Part shown: positions 21,201-35,281 of the stretch, in pieces
Position numbering within the stretch: position 1 is the first letter of the stretch
Layout: every line of letters begins with the position of its first letter
The notes under the pieces: generated by a model
Seen by the model: only the letters and a program-made list of their open reading frames with translations
Told to the model about the DNA's origin: nothing
Databases searched by the model: none
Program-made: the position numbers and the translations under genes
Assembly (NCBI GenBank): GCA_034401795.1
Contig: CM067374.1
Span: forward strand, 136,552,508 to 136,616,507
Direction of reading: 5' to 3'
DNA: 64,000 nucleotides
Source: Chaetoderma sp. LZ-2023a
Lineage: Eukaryota > Mollusca > Caudofoveata > Chaetodermatida > Chaetodermatidae

Positions 21201-23628
21201 AATCAAAATTGTGTATACAAGTTCTGAAGCATACCACTCTAGAGTCCTCCCAAAAGGGTTTGCTCGAAATCATCCAAGTGGTTAATGAGGAGTATGATTT
21301 TAAATGATTTTCAAAATTTTTAGAAAAGCCAAGATGGCTGCCAGAAATATTGACCACTCAGAATTCTCATTAGAAGTGTTGAAGCCTACTAGTATAGAAT
21401 TAGTCTACCCAAGTTTTGTTGACACCGGGCCATTTATATTGGTTGAAATCGGTCAAAGCATAAATGAGGAGATGCGATTTGATGGCTGGCCATCATGCCC
21501 TAAGTTCACCGGGCCAGGTGAGCTAATAATTAACCTAAATAACAGAAGAAATGTGATAAAACACCAATATCATTATCTGCACATAAAAAAATAACAGTGA
21601 CCGTTGACCTGTACGAGGGAACCTTTTGCAGGTTTTTTTCGTATACTATTAGCGACTCGCTAGGCTAGCGTATTTGTTTATACATAATGTAATATTGCTG
21701 ATTATCACCATGTCAAAATGATTGTTTTTAAAATTTTCAAAAAATGTTATGTGCCAGAATGTTCTCCTAATTCACCGCAGCATTTGAATATTTAAAGAAA
21801 TTCCGAAATAGTTTACTAAACTATTTCGCAATTTCTTTTTTCTAGATTCTGACCACTTAGTGCTGTCAACATACATACCTGTATTTGGCTAGCGCAGTTG
21901 CGCAGGCCTAAAATTGCTGAATTTCTACTGATATTCTGAGCTAAGAGAAACTTTCATTTTTTTGAAAAAAATTTCAGGATCCTATACCAGTAAACAATTG
22001 AATTCAGTGGTAAACCGTTCGATATTCAATGTTTGCCTCCTAAGCTTTATTGTTTTTTGCAACGCTGTACAAAGCTGATTTTGCGACTTCATCAAAGTAG
22101 CAGCAGGCTTATTTTTTCTATTTCTCTACAATCTTTCATAGCCGTAGGAACAGTGTTGGGGGAGGAGGTAAGGCGCCGATATCACCCATAGGTTTTTCCT
22201 CTCTGATAGTATATCCCCCATAGTGCCCGCTCCCACTATGTTTTGGCCCAACGCATAGTTTAGGCACCCCACCAAAACCCAAACTATATTCCTACACCCC
22301 CTGTCTTTCGGATGAGACATTAAACCAATTACTCAGCCAGTCATTCCAGTGGTAAATTTTCAAAAATAGTCTTCTCTTGGCTTGCAAATGAATATTCAAT
22401 AAGAAAATATTTTGATTTTTCTTACCAAATTTAGTCATTAAGGCGGTAAAGGGATAGGGGAAAATGAGAAATGGAAGTCTCAAGGATGTGGGGGTGGAAA
22501 CGTATGTAATATGTATTTAAGTGCAAATGTCATTTTAAGATGTACACCGCAATTGTGCTCCCAAATAATAATAATAATACATTCAATTTCCTAACCTGCA
22601 GTTCACTGATCAATCCCCTCACCGTCAGTCTGTCCAAATATCTGGCACAGGGGTGGGTTGAATCAGAGTAAACGTGGACTATTTGCTGTATTGTCAAGAT
22701 TTGTTAGAATTGAAATATAATTGGCTTTGTGATTGTCCATTCTCTGCATTTGTATGGCAAGAAGGTTATTATTGAAGATTTACTACTGATTTAGTGATCC
22801 CTGATGGTATCATGTGTGAGTGAATGTGAGCGATGGTAATTATGAGTGCTTGTAACAATGAGTGATGGTGACGGTGAGTGACAGTGATGGTGACTTGAGT
22901 AATGCTAACAAGATTGACAATAGTGCTGACAGGGTTCTGCGCACACTGGTCGGGATTAGCCACCACTCAACAATTTTAACCAGCACTAAAGACTAAACTA
23001 TCTTTTTTAACCACCACTTCTCACATATTTTGTTGAAATTAAGCTTTTTTTCAAGGGACTTTGTAAAATTGCTGTAAAAATGTCTGCTACTAATTTCATC
23101 CTGGGCAGAACCCTGTGCTGAGTGTGGTTGTGAGTGAGTGAGTGAGTGAGTGAGTGAGTGTGTGTGTGCACGAGCGAGTGAGCTTTGGCGTGTCAGCGAA
23201 CGAACGAGAAGTAAGTGAGTGACATCACTCAGTCAGTGACTTGGAGGATGCATGAGTGAGTGGATTGATAGGTATCCCTGTAGTGTGTGGGTGGATGAGT
23301 AAATTTACGTGTCACTGGCTGGGTGTATGTGTGAGTTGGAAGGTGTCACTAAGTGGGTGTGTGAGGATAGTAGAAATTCACAAGGGATCTATAGTAATAA
23401 TACTCCAACCGATTCCAACGAGTATTTAAATTAACTAAAATCTCATATCTTGGTTTTAATAATAGCTCAATCACATCGATCAATCTCGATTTCTAGGCCA
23501 CACAAAAGTAATTCTAGGCATTTTGTTTGCCCTATGGTACCCTGCTAACACAGGTTACTGGGCTATTACCAGACCAATTAAGGGGTCCACACACTTTTTT
23601 CAAGGGCCCAATTTTATCATTATGATGC
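18290..23628 (+). repeat. Tandem array unit 2 (5339 bp)
   Basis: Same order as unit 1, nearly identical throughout. It shares with units 3 and 4, against unit 1, the loss of 12 bp near 20460 and the change of one palindrome arm to TTTCGCAATTTC. It shares with unit 1, against units 3 and 4, the GTTTTTTGCAACGC word near 22060 and TTCTTACCAAATTTAG near 22420. Palindrome at 21794-21838; GTGA run at about 23130-23162. Confidence 0.95.
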
Positions 23629-26600
23629 ATATATCAATTTTAAAAGGAAATGTCAGTGTTTACAAGTGATTGTTGTGAATGATCTCTTGACCATGCATAG
23701 CAGTATAACAGTAGCCTGCACCCCATCTTTTCCGTGATGTTGACATATTGCTGATGCCCACAAATATAAAGCCTCTTCATGTCCCCAAGACCAACCTCCC
23801 AAAAAGTTTGTTGAGGGTTCAATCGGAACTGGAGAACTTTATATAGTGACACGCATGATATTTACCAATTTAGTTGTGTCTGTCACATCAACCCTTTCAT
23901 GGCGAAGCCAGACAAAACCGGCCTCTGTAGTGGTCTTGAAGAATGTCCATTTGCATGCCAGGAGAAGACAATTTACCACCGTACAGAATGACTGGCTTCA
24001 AAACCGACCCAGTTATTTGATTCAAGTGCTAAATTTTCAAAAATAGACATTCCATAAGCAAATATTTTTATATACTTGACCAAATTTAACTTATCAATGC
24101 TGAGGCCTAAAAATTATATGTATGTTTCCTATCCCTACAGTATGTATCTGTAACAATAGCTGTGACCTACCTACCCCAAAAATATTGCTACCTTAATATT
24201 TCTACCCAGGGAAGTGGGACAGCTGGATTTTAAAAAATTTCAGTGATTTTATCACAGTTTCTACCTTAATTTGACAATATTTGAACAGCAAAAACATGGT
24301 AAAAGAAACCGCAACACCAGCCACAAAAAATAATAATTCCATACCTACTGCCTACTTGAATTTTGGAGGGATGTATATGAAACATATATTATATATTATT
24401 TTATTTGGCCTAATAACACATAAAATATAGGTAATAATTATTTTAAAATAAGTACAGTAACAGTGTCAGTGGCCAAAAATTACTTGCACTTAGCCGGACC
24501 AAACCACGCCGGCGGTGCCATCTCCGGTTGCAGATGTGGAACGCCCCCACGGGCTGAAACGGACGCTCCACGATTTACTTTCGGACCGCCTGACCCCACG
24601 TCAGACCCTGCCAAGTCCTTCTGGCAAGGAACTTAAGCATCATATCGACCGACCACACAGCGCAAACGTTACACCTACTGTCAAGACTACACTTAGTACA
24701 GTGGAAACAGACATGGTCCTTGTACAGAACCCATACGATATGTGGCACTCGACACATGATGGCGGGGCTGGCTTGGCCTATAAACCAAACCTACAATAAG
24801 CCAGCGGAATGAAACAAAAATGGAAGGCAGACAATTAATTTTCAAATATATTGACCATAAATTAACTGTCACCCTCCCGCACCCCACCTCGCAACGTTAC
24901 AGCAAAGATCGCATTGATTATGATGACAAGAATGAAGCGGGCAATAATACACCCATACACTGATCATCAAGGATGTATAACGGAACCAGGAATCATATCG
25001 CATAGCATTCGGGGTATATTTACTAATAAATATAAATTATACTCCTAACGAAGGCCAAAATGATATGTGAAGAAACAACAAAATGTAAACAAGCTGCTGT
25101 AGCACACGGTAAAACCGCAGACCACACATCTAAATCAAGAATTTTGAAACCACTGATCATTGCAAACAGATCGTGATAACACGCAAAACTTAAAAATGCC
25201 AAAGTTTTTCTGGTACCAATTAAAGTACGCAGCACCCAGAATCAGATGCGCGAATTAATGAAACATTTTCTTCACATAAACATCCGAGACACACGGTTGT
25301 GACGACACCCGCTCAGATCTTACGGAGAACGACGTCAGCCGATCATCGTGTTTAAAACACCGATAAGCCAACACCTAATTTCATATCTACCGATCGCCTG
25401 TTGGGGATTTAAAGGAAGGCGATCATCTGGCATATTTCGTTGTTAACACACGTCCCAGATTCTTTGGGGCTAGAAATTGGAACATGCGACACATACGAAA
25501 TTTTAGAGACCTAAGTCTTTTAACTATGGAATAACATGGAAATATACGACCTGATATCCTCGGAAGCATCCATATTAATCCAAATTATCCTTTTGAGAAC
25601 GCACAAGTTATCACAATTAATCACAGTAAAAAGACTTAGGCTTAAACAATCTTAAGACTTTCCAACTGCAAAAAGCATGTATTCTCTTGTCGCTATGCAA
25701 ACAAGAATGAGCTCTATGGTAGACAGGTACTCGGCAGTTGGGAGCCGAGTACCCGGTTCCAAGGAGTCAGTAAAGCTTTCTAAGTCTATAGTCCTAGAGC
25801 CAGCTGTATATCAGAAGTAACAGAATGGTGAGTATTGATCGAAGGAGAATTAGTCAACCTAAAATCCAAGATGGCCGCCTGACAATTTGAACAATCAATA
25901 TTCTGAAAAGATATCCCGGAGCCTACCACCATAAGATACTTCCAGCCAAAAGCGGTTGAGATTGCCTGAACAGTTAATGAGGAGTAGGACTTTAACCGAT
26001 TTCCCAGCATTTTTTGGAAAATTCAGGATAGCCACCAAAAGAATACACCAATCAATATTCTGTATACAAGTTCTGAAGCATATCAGCCTAGGGTCCTCCC
26101 AACCAAACATGGCTTCCACTAATTTATAATTGGGAGTCCGAGCATGGAAGTCTAAAATGGTTCCCATACATTAAATTTGCTTAAAATCAGTTTTAGTGGT
26201 GTCTTTGTTTTGGGAGTCCAAACATGAACTTTGGGAGTATAGTACTCTCAGACTTACACTAGTGGAAGGCATGCAACCACGCTTGCTTGAAATCGGGAAA
26301 GAAGTTAATGAGTAGGTTTTTACCTGATTTCCAGAAATTTTCAGAAAATCCAAGATGGGGCCAGAAAAATTGACCAATCAAAATTCTGTATTCATGTTCT
26401 GAATCCCTCTTAGCCTAGTATCCTTCCGGCCAAGTCTAGTTGAAATTGGCCAAGCAGTTAATGAGGAGTAGTGCTTAACTTTTAAACGATTTCCCGCAAT
26501 TTTTGGGAAAATTCAAGCTGGTCGACGAAAAAGTAGACCAATCAAAATTGTGTATACAAGTTCTGAAGCATACCACTCTAGAGTCCTCCCAAAAGGGTTT

Positions 26601-28967
26601 GCTCGAAATCATCCAAGTGGTTAATGAGGAGTATGATTTTAAATGATTTTCAAAATTTTTAGAAAAGCCAAGATGGCTGCCAGAAATATTGACCACTCAG
26701 AATTCTCATTAGAAGTGTTGAAGCCTACTAGTATAGAATTAGTCTACCCAAGTTTTGTTGACACCGGGCCATTTATATTGGTTGAAATCGGTCAAAGCAT
26801 AAATGAGGAGATGCGATTTGACGGCTGGCCATCATGCCCTAAGTTCACCGGGCCAGGTGAGCTAATAATTAACCTAAATAACAGAAGAAATGTGATAAAA
26901 CACCAATATCATTATCTGCACATAAAAAAATAACAGTGACCGTTGACCTGTACGAGGGAACCTTTTGCAGGTTTTTTTCGTATACTATTAGCGACTCGCT
27001 AGGCTAGCGTATTTGTTTATACATAATGTAATATTGCTGATTATCACCATGTCAAAATGTTTGTTTTTAAAATTTTCAAAAAATGTTATGTGCCAGAATG
27101 TTCTCCTAATTCACCGCAGCATTTGAATATTTAAAGAAATTCCGAAATAGTTTACTAAACTATTTCGCAATTTCTTTTTTCTAGATTCTGACCACTTAGT
27201 GCTGTCAACATACATACCTGTATTTGGCTAGCGCAGTTGCGCAGGCCTAAAATTGCTGAATTTCTACTGATATTCTGAGCTAAGAGAAACTTTCATTTTT
27301 TTGAAAAAAATTTCAGGATCCTATACCAGTAAACAATTGAATTCAGTGGTAAACCGTTCGATATTCAATGTTTGCCTCCTAAGCTTTATTGTTTTTTGTA
27401 ACGCTGTACAAAGCTGATTTTGCGACTTCATCAAAGTAGCAGCAGGCTTATTTTTTCTATTTCTCTACAATCTTTCATAGCCGTAGGAACAGGGTTGGGG
27501 GAGGAGGTAAGGCGCCGATATCACCCATAGGTTTTTCCTCTCTGATAGTATATCCCCCATAGTGCCCGCTCCCACTATGTTTTGGCCCAACGCATAGTTT
27601 AGTCACCACACCAAAACCCAAACTATATTCCTACACCCCCTGTCTTTCAGATGAGACATTAAACCAATTACTCAGCCAGGCATTCCAGTGGTAAATTTTC
27701 AAAAATAGTCTTCTCTTGGCTTGCAAATGAATATTCAATAAGAAAATATTTTGATTTTCCTTACCTAATTTAGTCATTAAGGCGGTAAAGGGATAGGGGA
27801 AAATGAGAAATGGAAGTCTCAAGGATGTGGGGGTGGAAATGTATGTATTATGTATTTAAGTGCAAATGTCATTTTAAGATGTACACCGCAATTGTGCTCC
27901 CAAATAATAATAATAATACATTCAATTTCCTAACCTGCAGTTCACTGATCAATCCCCTCACCGTCAGTCTGTCCAAATATCTGGCACAGGGGTGGGTTGA
28001 ATCAGAGTAAACGTGGACTATTTGCTGTATTGTCAAGATTTGTTAGAATTGAAATATAATTGGCTTTGTGATTGTCCATTCTCTGCATTTGTATGGCAAG
28101 AAGGTTATTATTGAAGATTTACTACTGATTTAGTGGTCCCTGACGGTATCATGTGTGAGTGAATGTGAGCGATGGTAATTATGAGTGCTTGTAACAATGA
28201 GTGATGGTGACGGTGAGTGACAGTGATGGTGACTTGAGTAATGCTAACAAGATTGACAATAGTGCTGACAGGGTTCTGCGCACACTGGTCGGGATTAGCC
28301 ACCACTCAACAATTTTAACCAGCACTAAAGACTAAACTATCTTTTTTAACCACCACTTCTCACATATTTTGTTGAAATTAAGCTTTTTTTCAAGGGACTT
28401 TGAAAAATTGCTGTAAAAATGTCTGCCACTAATTTCATCCTGGGCAGAACCCTGTGCTGAGTGTGGTTGTGAGTGAGTGAGTGAGTGAGTGAGTGAGTGT
28501 GTGTGTGCACGAGCGAGTGAGCTTTGGCGTGTCAGCGAACGAACGAGAAGTAAGTGAGTGACATCACTCAGTCAGTGACTTGGAGGATGCATGAGTGAGT
28601 GGATTGGTAGGTATCCCTGTAGTGTGTGGGTGGATGAGTAAATTTACGTGTCACCGGCTGGGTGTATGTGTGAGTTGGAAGGTGTCACTAAGTGGGTGTG
28701 TGAGGATAGTAGAAATTCACAAGGGATCTATAGTAATAATACTCCAACCGATTCCAACGAGTATTTAAATTAACTAAAATCTCATATCTTGGTTTTAATA
28801 ATAGCTCAATCACATCGATCAATCTCGATTTCTAGGCCACACAAAAGTAATTCTAGGCATTTTGTTTGCCCTATGGTACCCTGCTAACACAGGTTACTGG
28901 GCTATTACCAGACCAATTAAGGGGTCCACACAATTTTTTCAAGGGCCCAATTTTATCATTATGATGC
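23629..28967 (+). repeat. Tandem array unit 3 (5339 bp)
   Basis: Same length as unit 2 to the base. It shares with unit 4 only: TTTTTTGTAACGC near 27390, TTTAGTCACCACACC near 27598, TTTCCTTACCTAATTTAG near 27755 and CCAGGCATTCC near 27676. Palindrome at 27133-27177; GTGA run at about 28469-28501. Confidence 0.95.
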
Positions 28968-31900
28968 ATATATCAATTTTAAAAGGAAATGTCAGTGTTT
29001 ACAAGTGATTGTTGTGAATGATCTCTTGACCATGCATAGCAGTATAACAGTAGCCTGCACCCCATCTTTTCCGTGATGTTGACATATTGCTGATGCCCAC
29101 AAATATAAAGCCTCTTCATGTCCCCAAGACCAACCTCCCAAAAAGTTTGTTGAGGGTTCAATCGGAACTGGAGAACTTTATATAGTGACACGCATGATAT
29201 TTACCAATTTAGTTGTGTCTGTCACATCAACCCTTTCATGGCGAAGCCAGACAAAACCGGCCTCTGTAGTGGTCTTGAAGAATGTCCATTTGCATGCCAG
29301 GAGAAGACAATTTACCACCGTACAGAATGACTGGCTTCAAAACCGACCCAGTTATTTGATTCAAGTGCTAAATTTTCAAAAATAGACATTCCATAAGCAA
29401 ATATTTTTATATACTTGACCAAATTTAACTTATCAATGCTGAGGCCTAAAAATTATATGTATGTTTCCTATCCCTACAGTATGTATCTGTAACAATAGCT
29501 GTGACCTACCTACCCCCAAAATATTGCTACCTTAATATTTCTACCCAGGGAAGTGGGACAGCTGGATTTAAAAAAATTTCAGTGATTTTATCACAGTTTC
29601 TACCTTAATTTGACAATATTTGAACAGCAAAAACATGGTAAAAGAAACCACAACACCAGCCACAAAAAATAATAATTCCATACCTACTGCCTACTTGAAT
29701 TTTGGAGGGATGTATATGAAACATATATTATATATTATTTTATTTGGCCTAATAACACATAAAATATAGGTAATAATTATTTTAAAATAAGTACAGTAAC
29801 AGTGTCAGTGGCCAAAAATTACTTGCACTTAGCCGGACCAAACCACGCCGGCGGTGCCATCTCCGGTTGCAGATGTGGAACGCCCCCACGGGCCGAAACG
29901 GACGCTCCACGATTTACTTTCGGACCGCCTGACCCCACGTCAGACCCTGCCAAGTCCTTCTGGCAAGGAACTTAAGCATCATATCGACCGACCACACAGC
30001 GCAAACGTTACACCTACTGTCAAGACTACACTTAGTACAGTGGAAACAGACATGGTCCTTGTACAGAACCCGTACGATATGTGGCACTCGACACATGATG
30101 GCGGGGCTGGCTTGGCCTATAAACCAAACCTACAATAAGCCAGCGGAATGAAACAAAAATGGAAGGCAGACAATTAATTTTCAAATATATTGACCATAAA
30201 TTAACTGTCACCCTCCCGCACCCCACCTCGCAACGTTACAGCAAAGATCGCATTGATTATGACGACAAGAATGAAGCGGGCAATAATACACCCATACACT
30301 GATCATCAAGGATGTATAACGGAACCAGGAATCATATCGCATAGCATTCGGGGTATATTTACTAATAAATATAAATTATACTCCTAACGAAGGCCAAAAT
30401 GATATGTGAAGAAACAACAAAATGTAAACAAGCTGCTGTAGCACACGGTAAAACCGCAGACCACACATCTAAATCAAGAATTTTGAAACCACTGATCATT
30501 GCAAACAGATCGTGATAACACGCAAAACTTAAAAATGCCAAAGTTTTTCTGGTACCAATTAAAGTACGCAGCACCCAGAATCAGATGCGCGAATTAATGA
30601 AACATTTTCTTCACATAAACATCCAAGACACACGGTTGTGACGACACCCGCTCAGATCTTACGGAGAACGACGTCAGCCGATCATCATGTTTAAAACACC
30701 GATAAGCCAACACCTAATTTCATATCTACCGATCGCCTGTTGGGGATTTAAAGGAAGGCGATCATCTGGCATATTTCGTTGTTAACACACGTCCCAGATT
30801 CTTTGGGGCTAGAAATTGGAACATGCGACACATACGAAATTTTAGAGACCTAAGTCTTTTAACTATGGAATAACATGGAAATATACGACCTGATATCCTC
30901 GGAAGCATCCATATTAATCCAAATTATCCTTTTGAGAACGCACAAGCTATCACAATTAATCACAGTAAAAAGACTTAGGCTTAAACAATCTTAAGACTTT
31001 CCAACTGCAAAAAGCATGTATTCTCTTGTCGCTATGCAAACAAGAATGAGCTCTATGGTAGACAGGTACTCGGCAGTTGGGAGCCGAGTACCTGGTTCCA
31101 AGGAGTCAGTAAAGCTTTCTAAGTCTATAGTCCTAGAGCCAGCTGTATATCAGAAGTAACAGAATGGTGAGTATTGATCGAAGGAGAATTAGTCAACCTA
31201 AAATCCAAGATGGCCGCCTGACAATTTGAACAATCAATATTCTGAAAAGATATCCCGGAGCCTACCACCATAAGATACTTCCAGCCAAAAGCGGTTGAGA
31301 TTGCCTGAACAGTTAATGAGGAGTAGGACTTTAACCGATTTCCCAGCATTTTTTGGAAAATTCAGGATAGCCACCAAAAGAATACACCAATCAATATTCT
31401 GTATACAAGTTCTGAAGCATATCAGCCTAGGGTCCTCCCAACCAAACATGGCTTCCACTAATTTATAATTGGGAGTCCGAGCATGGAAGTCTAAAATGGT
31501 TCCCATACATTAAATTTGCTTAAAATCAGTTTTAGTGGTGTCTTTGTTTTGGGAGTCCAAACATGAACTTTGGGAGTATAGTACTCTCAGACTTACACTA
31601 GTGGAAGGCATGCAACCACGCTTGCTTGAAATCGGGAAAGAAGTTAATGAGTAGGTTTTTACCTGATTTCCAGAAATTTTCAGAAAATCCAAGATGGGGC
31701 CAGAAAAATTGACCAATCAAAATTCTGTATTCATGTTCTGAATCCCTCTTAGCCTAGTATCCTTCCGGGAAAGTCTAGTTGAAATTGGCCAAGCAGTTAA
31801 TGAGGAGTAGTGCTTAACTTTTAAACGATTTCCCGCAATTTTTGGGAAAATTCAAGCTGGTCGACGAAAAAGTAGACCAATCAAAATTGTGTATACAAGT

Positions 31901-34303
31901 TCTGAAGCATACCACTCTAGAGTCCTCCCAAAAGGGTTTGCTCGAAATCATCCAAGTGGTTAATGAGGAGTATGATTTTAAATGATTTTCAAAATTTTTA
32001 GAAAAGCCAAGATGGCTGCCAGAAATATTGACCACTCAGAATTCTCATTAGAAGTGTTGAAGCCTACTAGTATAAAATTAGTCTACCCAAGTTTTGTTGA
32101 CACCGGGCCATTTATATTGGTTGAAATCGGTCAAAGCATAAATGAGGAGATGCGATTTGACGGCTGGCCATCATGCCCTAAGTTCACCGGGCCAGGTGAG
32201 CTAATAATTAACCTAAATAACAGAAGAAATGTGATAAAACACCAATATCATTATCTGCACATAAAAAAATAACAGTGACCGTTGACCTGTACGAGGGAAC
32301 CTTTTGCAGGTTTTTTCCGTATACTATTAGCGACTCGCTAGGCTAGCGTATTTGTTTATACATAATGTAATATTGCTGATTATCACCATGTCAAAATGTT
32401 TGTTTTTAAAATTTTCAAAAAATGTTATGTGCCAGAATGTTCTCCTAATTCACCGCAGCATTTGAATATTTAAAGAAATTCCGAAATAGTTTACTAAACT
32501 ATTTCGCAATTTCTTTTTTCTAGATTCTGACCACTTAGTGCTGTCAACATACATACCTGTATTTGGCTAGCGCAGTTGCGCAGGCCTAAAATTGCTGAAT
32601 TTCTACTGATATTCTGAGCTAAGAGAAACTTTCATTTTTTTGAAAAAAATTTCAGGATCCTATACCAGTAAACAATTGAATTCAGTGGTAAACCGTTCGA
32701 TATTCAATGTTTGCCTCCTAAGCTTTATTGTTTTTTGTAACGCTGTACAAAGCTGATTTTGCGACTTCATCAAAGTAGCAGCAGGCTTATTTTTTCTATT
32801 TCTCTACAATCTTTCATAGCCGTAGGAACAGGGTTGGGGGAGGAGGTAAGGCGCCGATATCACCCATAGGTTTTTCCTCTCTGATAGTATATCCCCCATA
32901 GTGCCCGCTCCCACTATGTTTTGGCCCAACGCATAGTTTAGTCACCACACCAAAACCCAAACTATATTCCTACACCCCCTGTCTTTCGGATGAGACATTA
33001 AACCAATTACTCAGCCAGGCATTCCAGTGGTAAATTTTCAAAAATAGTCTTCTCTTGGCTTGCAAATGAATATTCAATAAGAAAATATTTTGATTTTCCT
33101 TACCTAATTTAGTCATTAAGGCGGTAAAGGGATAGGGGAAAATGAGAAATGGAAGTCTCAAGGATGTGGGGGTGGAAATGTATGTATTATGTATTTAAGT
33201 GCAAATGTCATTTTAAGATGTACACCGCAATTGTGCTCCCAAATAATAATAATAATACATTCAATTTCCTAACCTGCAGTTCACTGATCAATCCCCTCAC
33301 CGTCAGTCTGTCCAAATATCTGGCACAGGGGTGGGTTGAATCAGAGTAAACGTGGACTATTTGCTGTATTGTCAAGATTTGTTAGAATTGAAATATAATT
33401 GGCTTTGTGATTGTCCATTCTCTGCATTTGTATGGCAAGAAGGTTATTATTGAAGATTTACTACTGATTTAGTGGTCCCTGACGGTATCATGTGTGAGTG
33501 AATGTGAGCGATGGTAATTATGAGTGCTTGTAACAATGAGTGATGGTGACGGTGAGTGACAGTGATGGTGACTTGAGTAATGCTAACAAGATTGACAATA
33601 GTGCTGACAGGGTTCTGCGCACACTGGTCGGGATTAGCCACCACTCAACAATTTTAACCAGCACTAAAGACTAAACTATCTTTTTTAACCACCACTTCTC
33701 ACATATTTTGTTGAAATTAAGCTTTTTTTCAAGGGACTTTGTAAAATTGCTGTGAAAATGTCTGCCACTAATTTCATCCTGGGCAGAACCCTGTGCTGAG
33801 TGTGGTTGTGAGTGAGTGAGTGAGTGAGTGAGTGTGTGTGTGCACGAGCGAGTGAGCTTTGGCATGTCAGCGAACGAACGAGAAGTAAGTGAGTGACATC
33901 ACTCAGTCGGTGACTTGGAGGATGCACGAGTGAGTGGATTGGTAGGTATCCCTGTAGTGTGTGGGTGGATGAGTAAATTTACGTGTCACCGGCTGGGTGT
34001 ATGTGTGAGTTGGAAGGTGTCACTAAGTGGGTGTGTGAGGATAGTAGAAATTCACAAGGGATCTATAGTAATAATACTCCAACCGATTCCAACGAGTATT
34101 TAAATTAACTAAAATCTCATATCTTGGTTTTAATAATAGCTCAATCACATCGATCAATCTCGATTTCTAGGCCACACAAAAGTAATTCTAGGCGTTTTGT
34201 TTGCCCTATGGTACCCTGCTAACACAGGTTACTGGGCTATTACCAGACCAATTAAGGGGTCCAGACAATTTTTTCAAGGGCCCAATTTTATCATTATGAT
34301 GCA
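28968..34303 (+). repeat. Tandem array unit 4 (about 5335 bp), last copy
   Basis: Ends at ATTATGATGCAT, the word at which every unit joins the next. After it the sequence turns unique (CGACACACATGG), so the array holds four whole units with no partial one. Its GTGA run (about 33808-33834) is the shortest of the four. Palindrome at 32472-32516. Confidence 0.95.
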
Positions 34304-35060
34304 TCGACACACATGGTCCAACATTTAGAAATACAGGACATCTAAGACAATCTAAAAACCATTGTTTTCAATCTCAACCATTACAATGACTTATCCCTGA
34401 AAGAGTAAATTCTATACACTGTGTAGCATGCTCTGTTGAATATTTTGAAATTAATATGAGTGGAAGCCATTGCTGTCTTATTTCCAGTCATATTAAATTC
34501 AAAATATTCAACATCGTTCTCATTCATTTGCCCCGAGATTGAAATACTGGGAATTCATCGGTTAGTTAATAGGGTTAATAATATTGGCTCAAAATGCAAT
34601 AGACTCATCACCTATATAAAATGATTTTATGTTCGCAATCTTAATATGAATTGAAAATTTAGGTCGCCAGCTAGGCTAGTGAGTTTGAAATTTTGGTAGG
34701 CTCCCACCCCCCTCCCCCCGCCTAAAATCTAGGAGCCACGGTAGCCGGGCCCATGCTAATCTTCAACACTACATAGTATGCAACAGAGTATAGTTTTATG
34801 ACAAGAATGTTGTATTGTATTGCGGGCTAAAAGTAGGCCATGCTGACCTACTTCTGATGCATGACATACTTTCAGAGTAGTGGAAGTGCCAAGAGAAGAC
34901 GATTTAAAAAAGTTGTCACCAGAATTCCTGGCTCAATAACCGAGACAGTCATTGCAATGGTAAACTTTTCAAAATAATATTCTCTTGGTCTACAAATGGC
35001 CATTCTGTAAATAAATATTTTACTTTTCTTGAGATTTTGCCAATTAAAGGGTTACCATGG
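34304..35060. other. Right flank of the array with one family B and one family A hairpin
   Basis: 34397-34580 is a longer family B copy (hairpin 34436-34511) that shares outer sequence with 36565-36760 (ATCCCTGAAA.AGTA on the left, GGGAATTCA.CGG on the right). 34850-35056 is a family A copy (GGCTCAATAACCGAGACAGTCATTG centre; right end CAATTAAAGGGTTA). No gene seen. Confidence 0.6.
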
Positions 35061-35281
35061 TCAAGTGTGGCAATCATGAATGCCACATTTTTGTGGTAGC
35101 ATTGAGACACTAGCGTAGAGAACGAGACTCGGATAGGGATAAACACAGAAAATGAAAACAACAGCAATAAGACCAACCAGGGCCTCCACAAATCAACATG
35201 TAACCAAATGCTAGGCGCATGATTTAACAATGAGTGTAGGCAGCACACCACAGCTAACACGGGAACACCCATCTGCACCAC
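34949..35281 (-). other. Unrecognised 110-codon open frame, probably not a gene
   Basis: The first 70 residues contain a hydrophobic stretch (WLVLLLLFSFSVFIPI) that could span a membrane. The last 40 residues read into the family A hairpin, so the frame as a whole is unlikely to be a conserved protein. No homology recognised. Confidence 0.12.

Noticed and set aside
12925..34303. Idea that the tandem array is a Helitron rolling-circle concatemer
   Set aside because: The unit junction (ATGATGCAT|ATATCAATTTT) has no hairpin plus CTRR end and no clear 5' TC start. The Helitron-like piece is internal to the unit.
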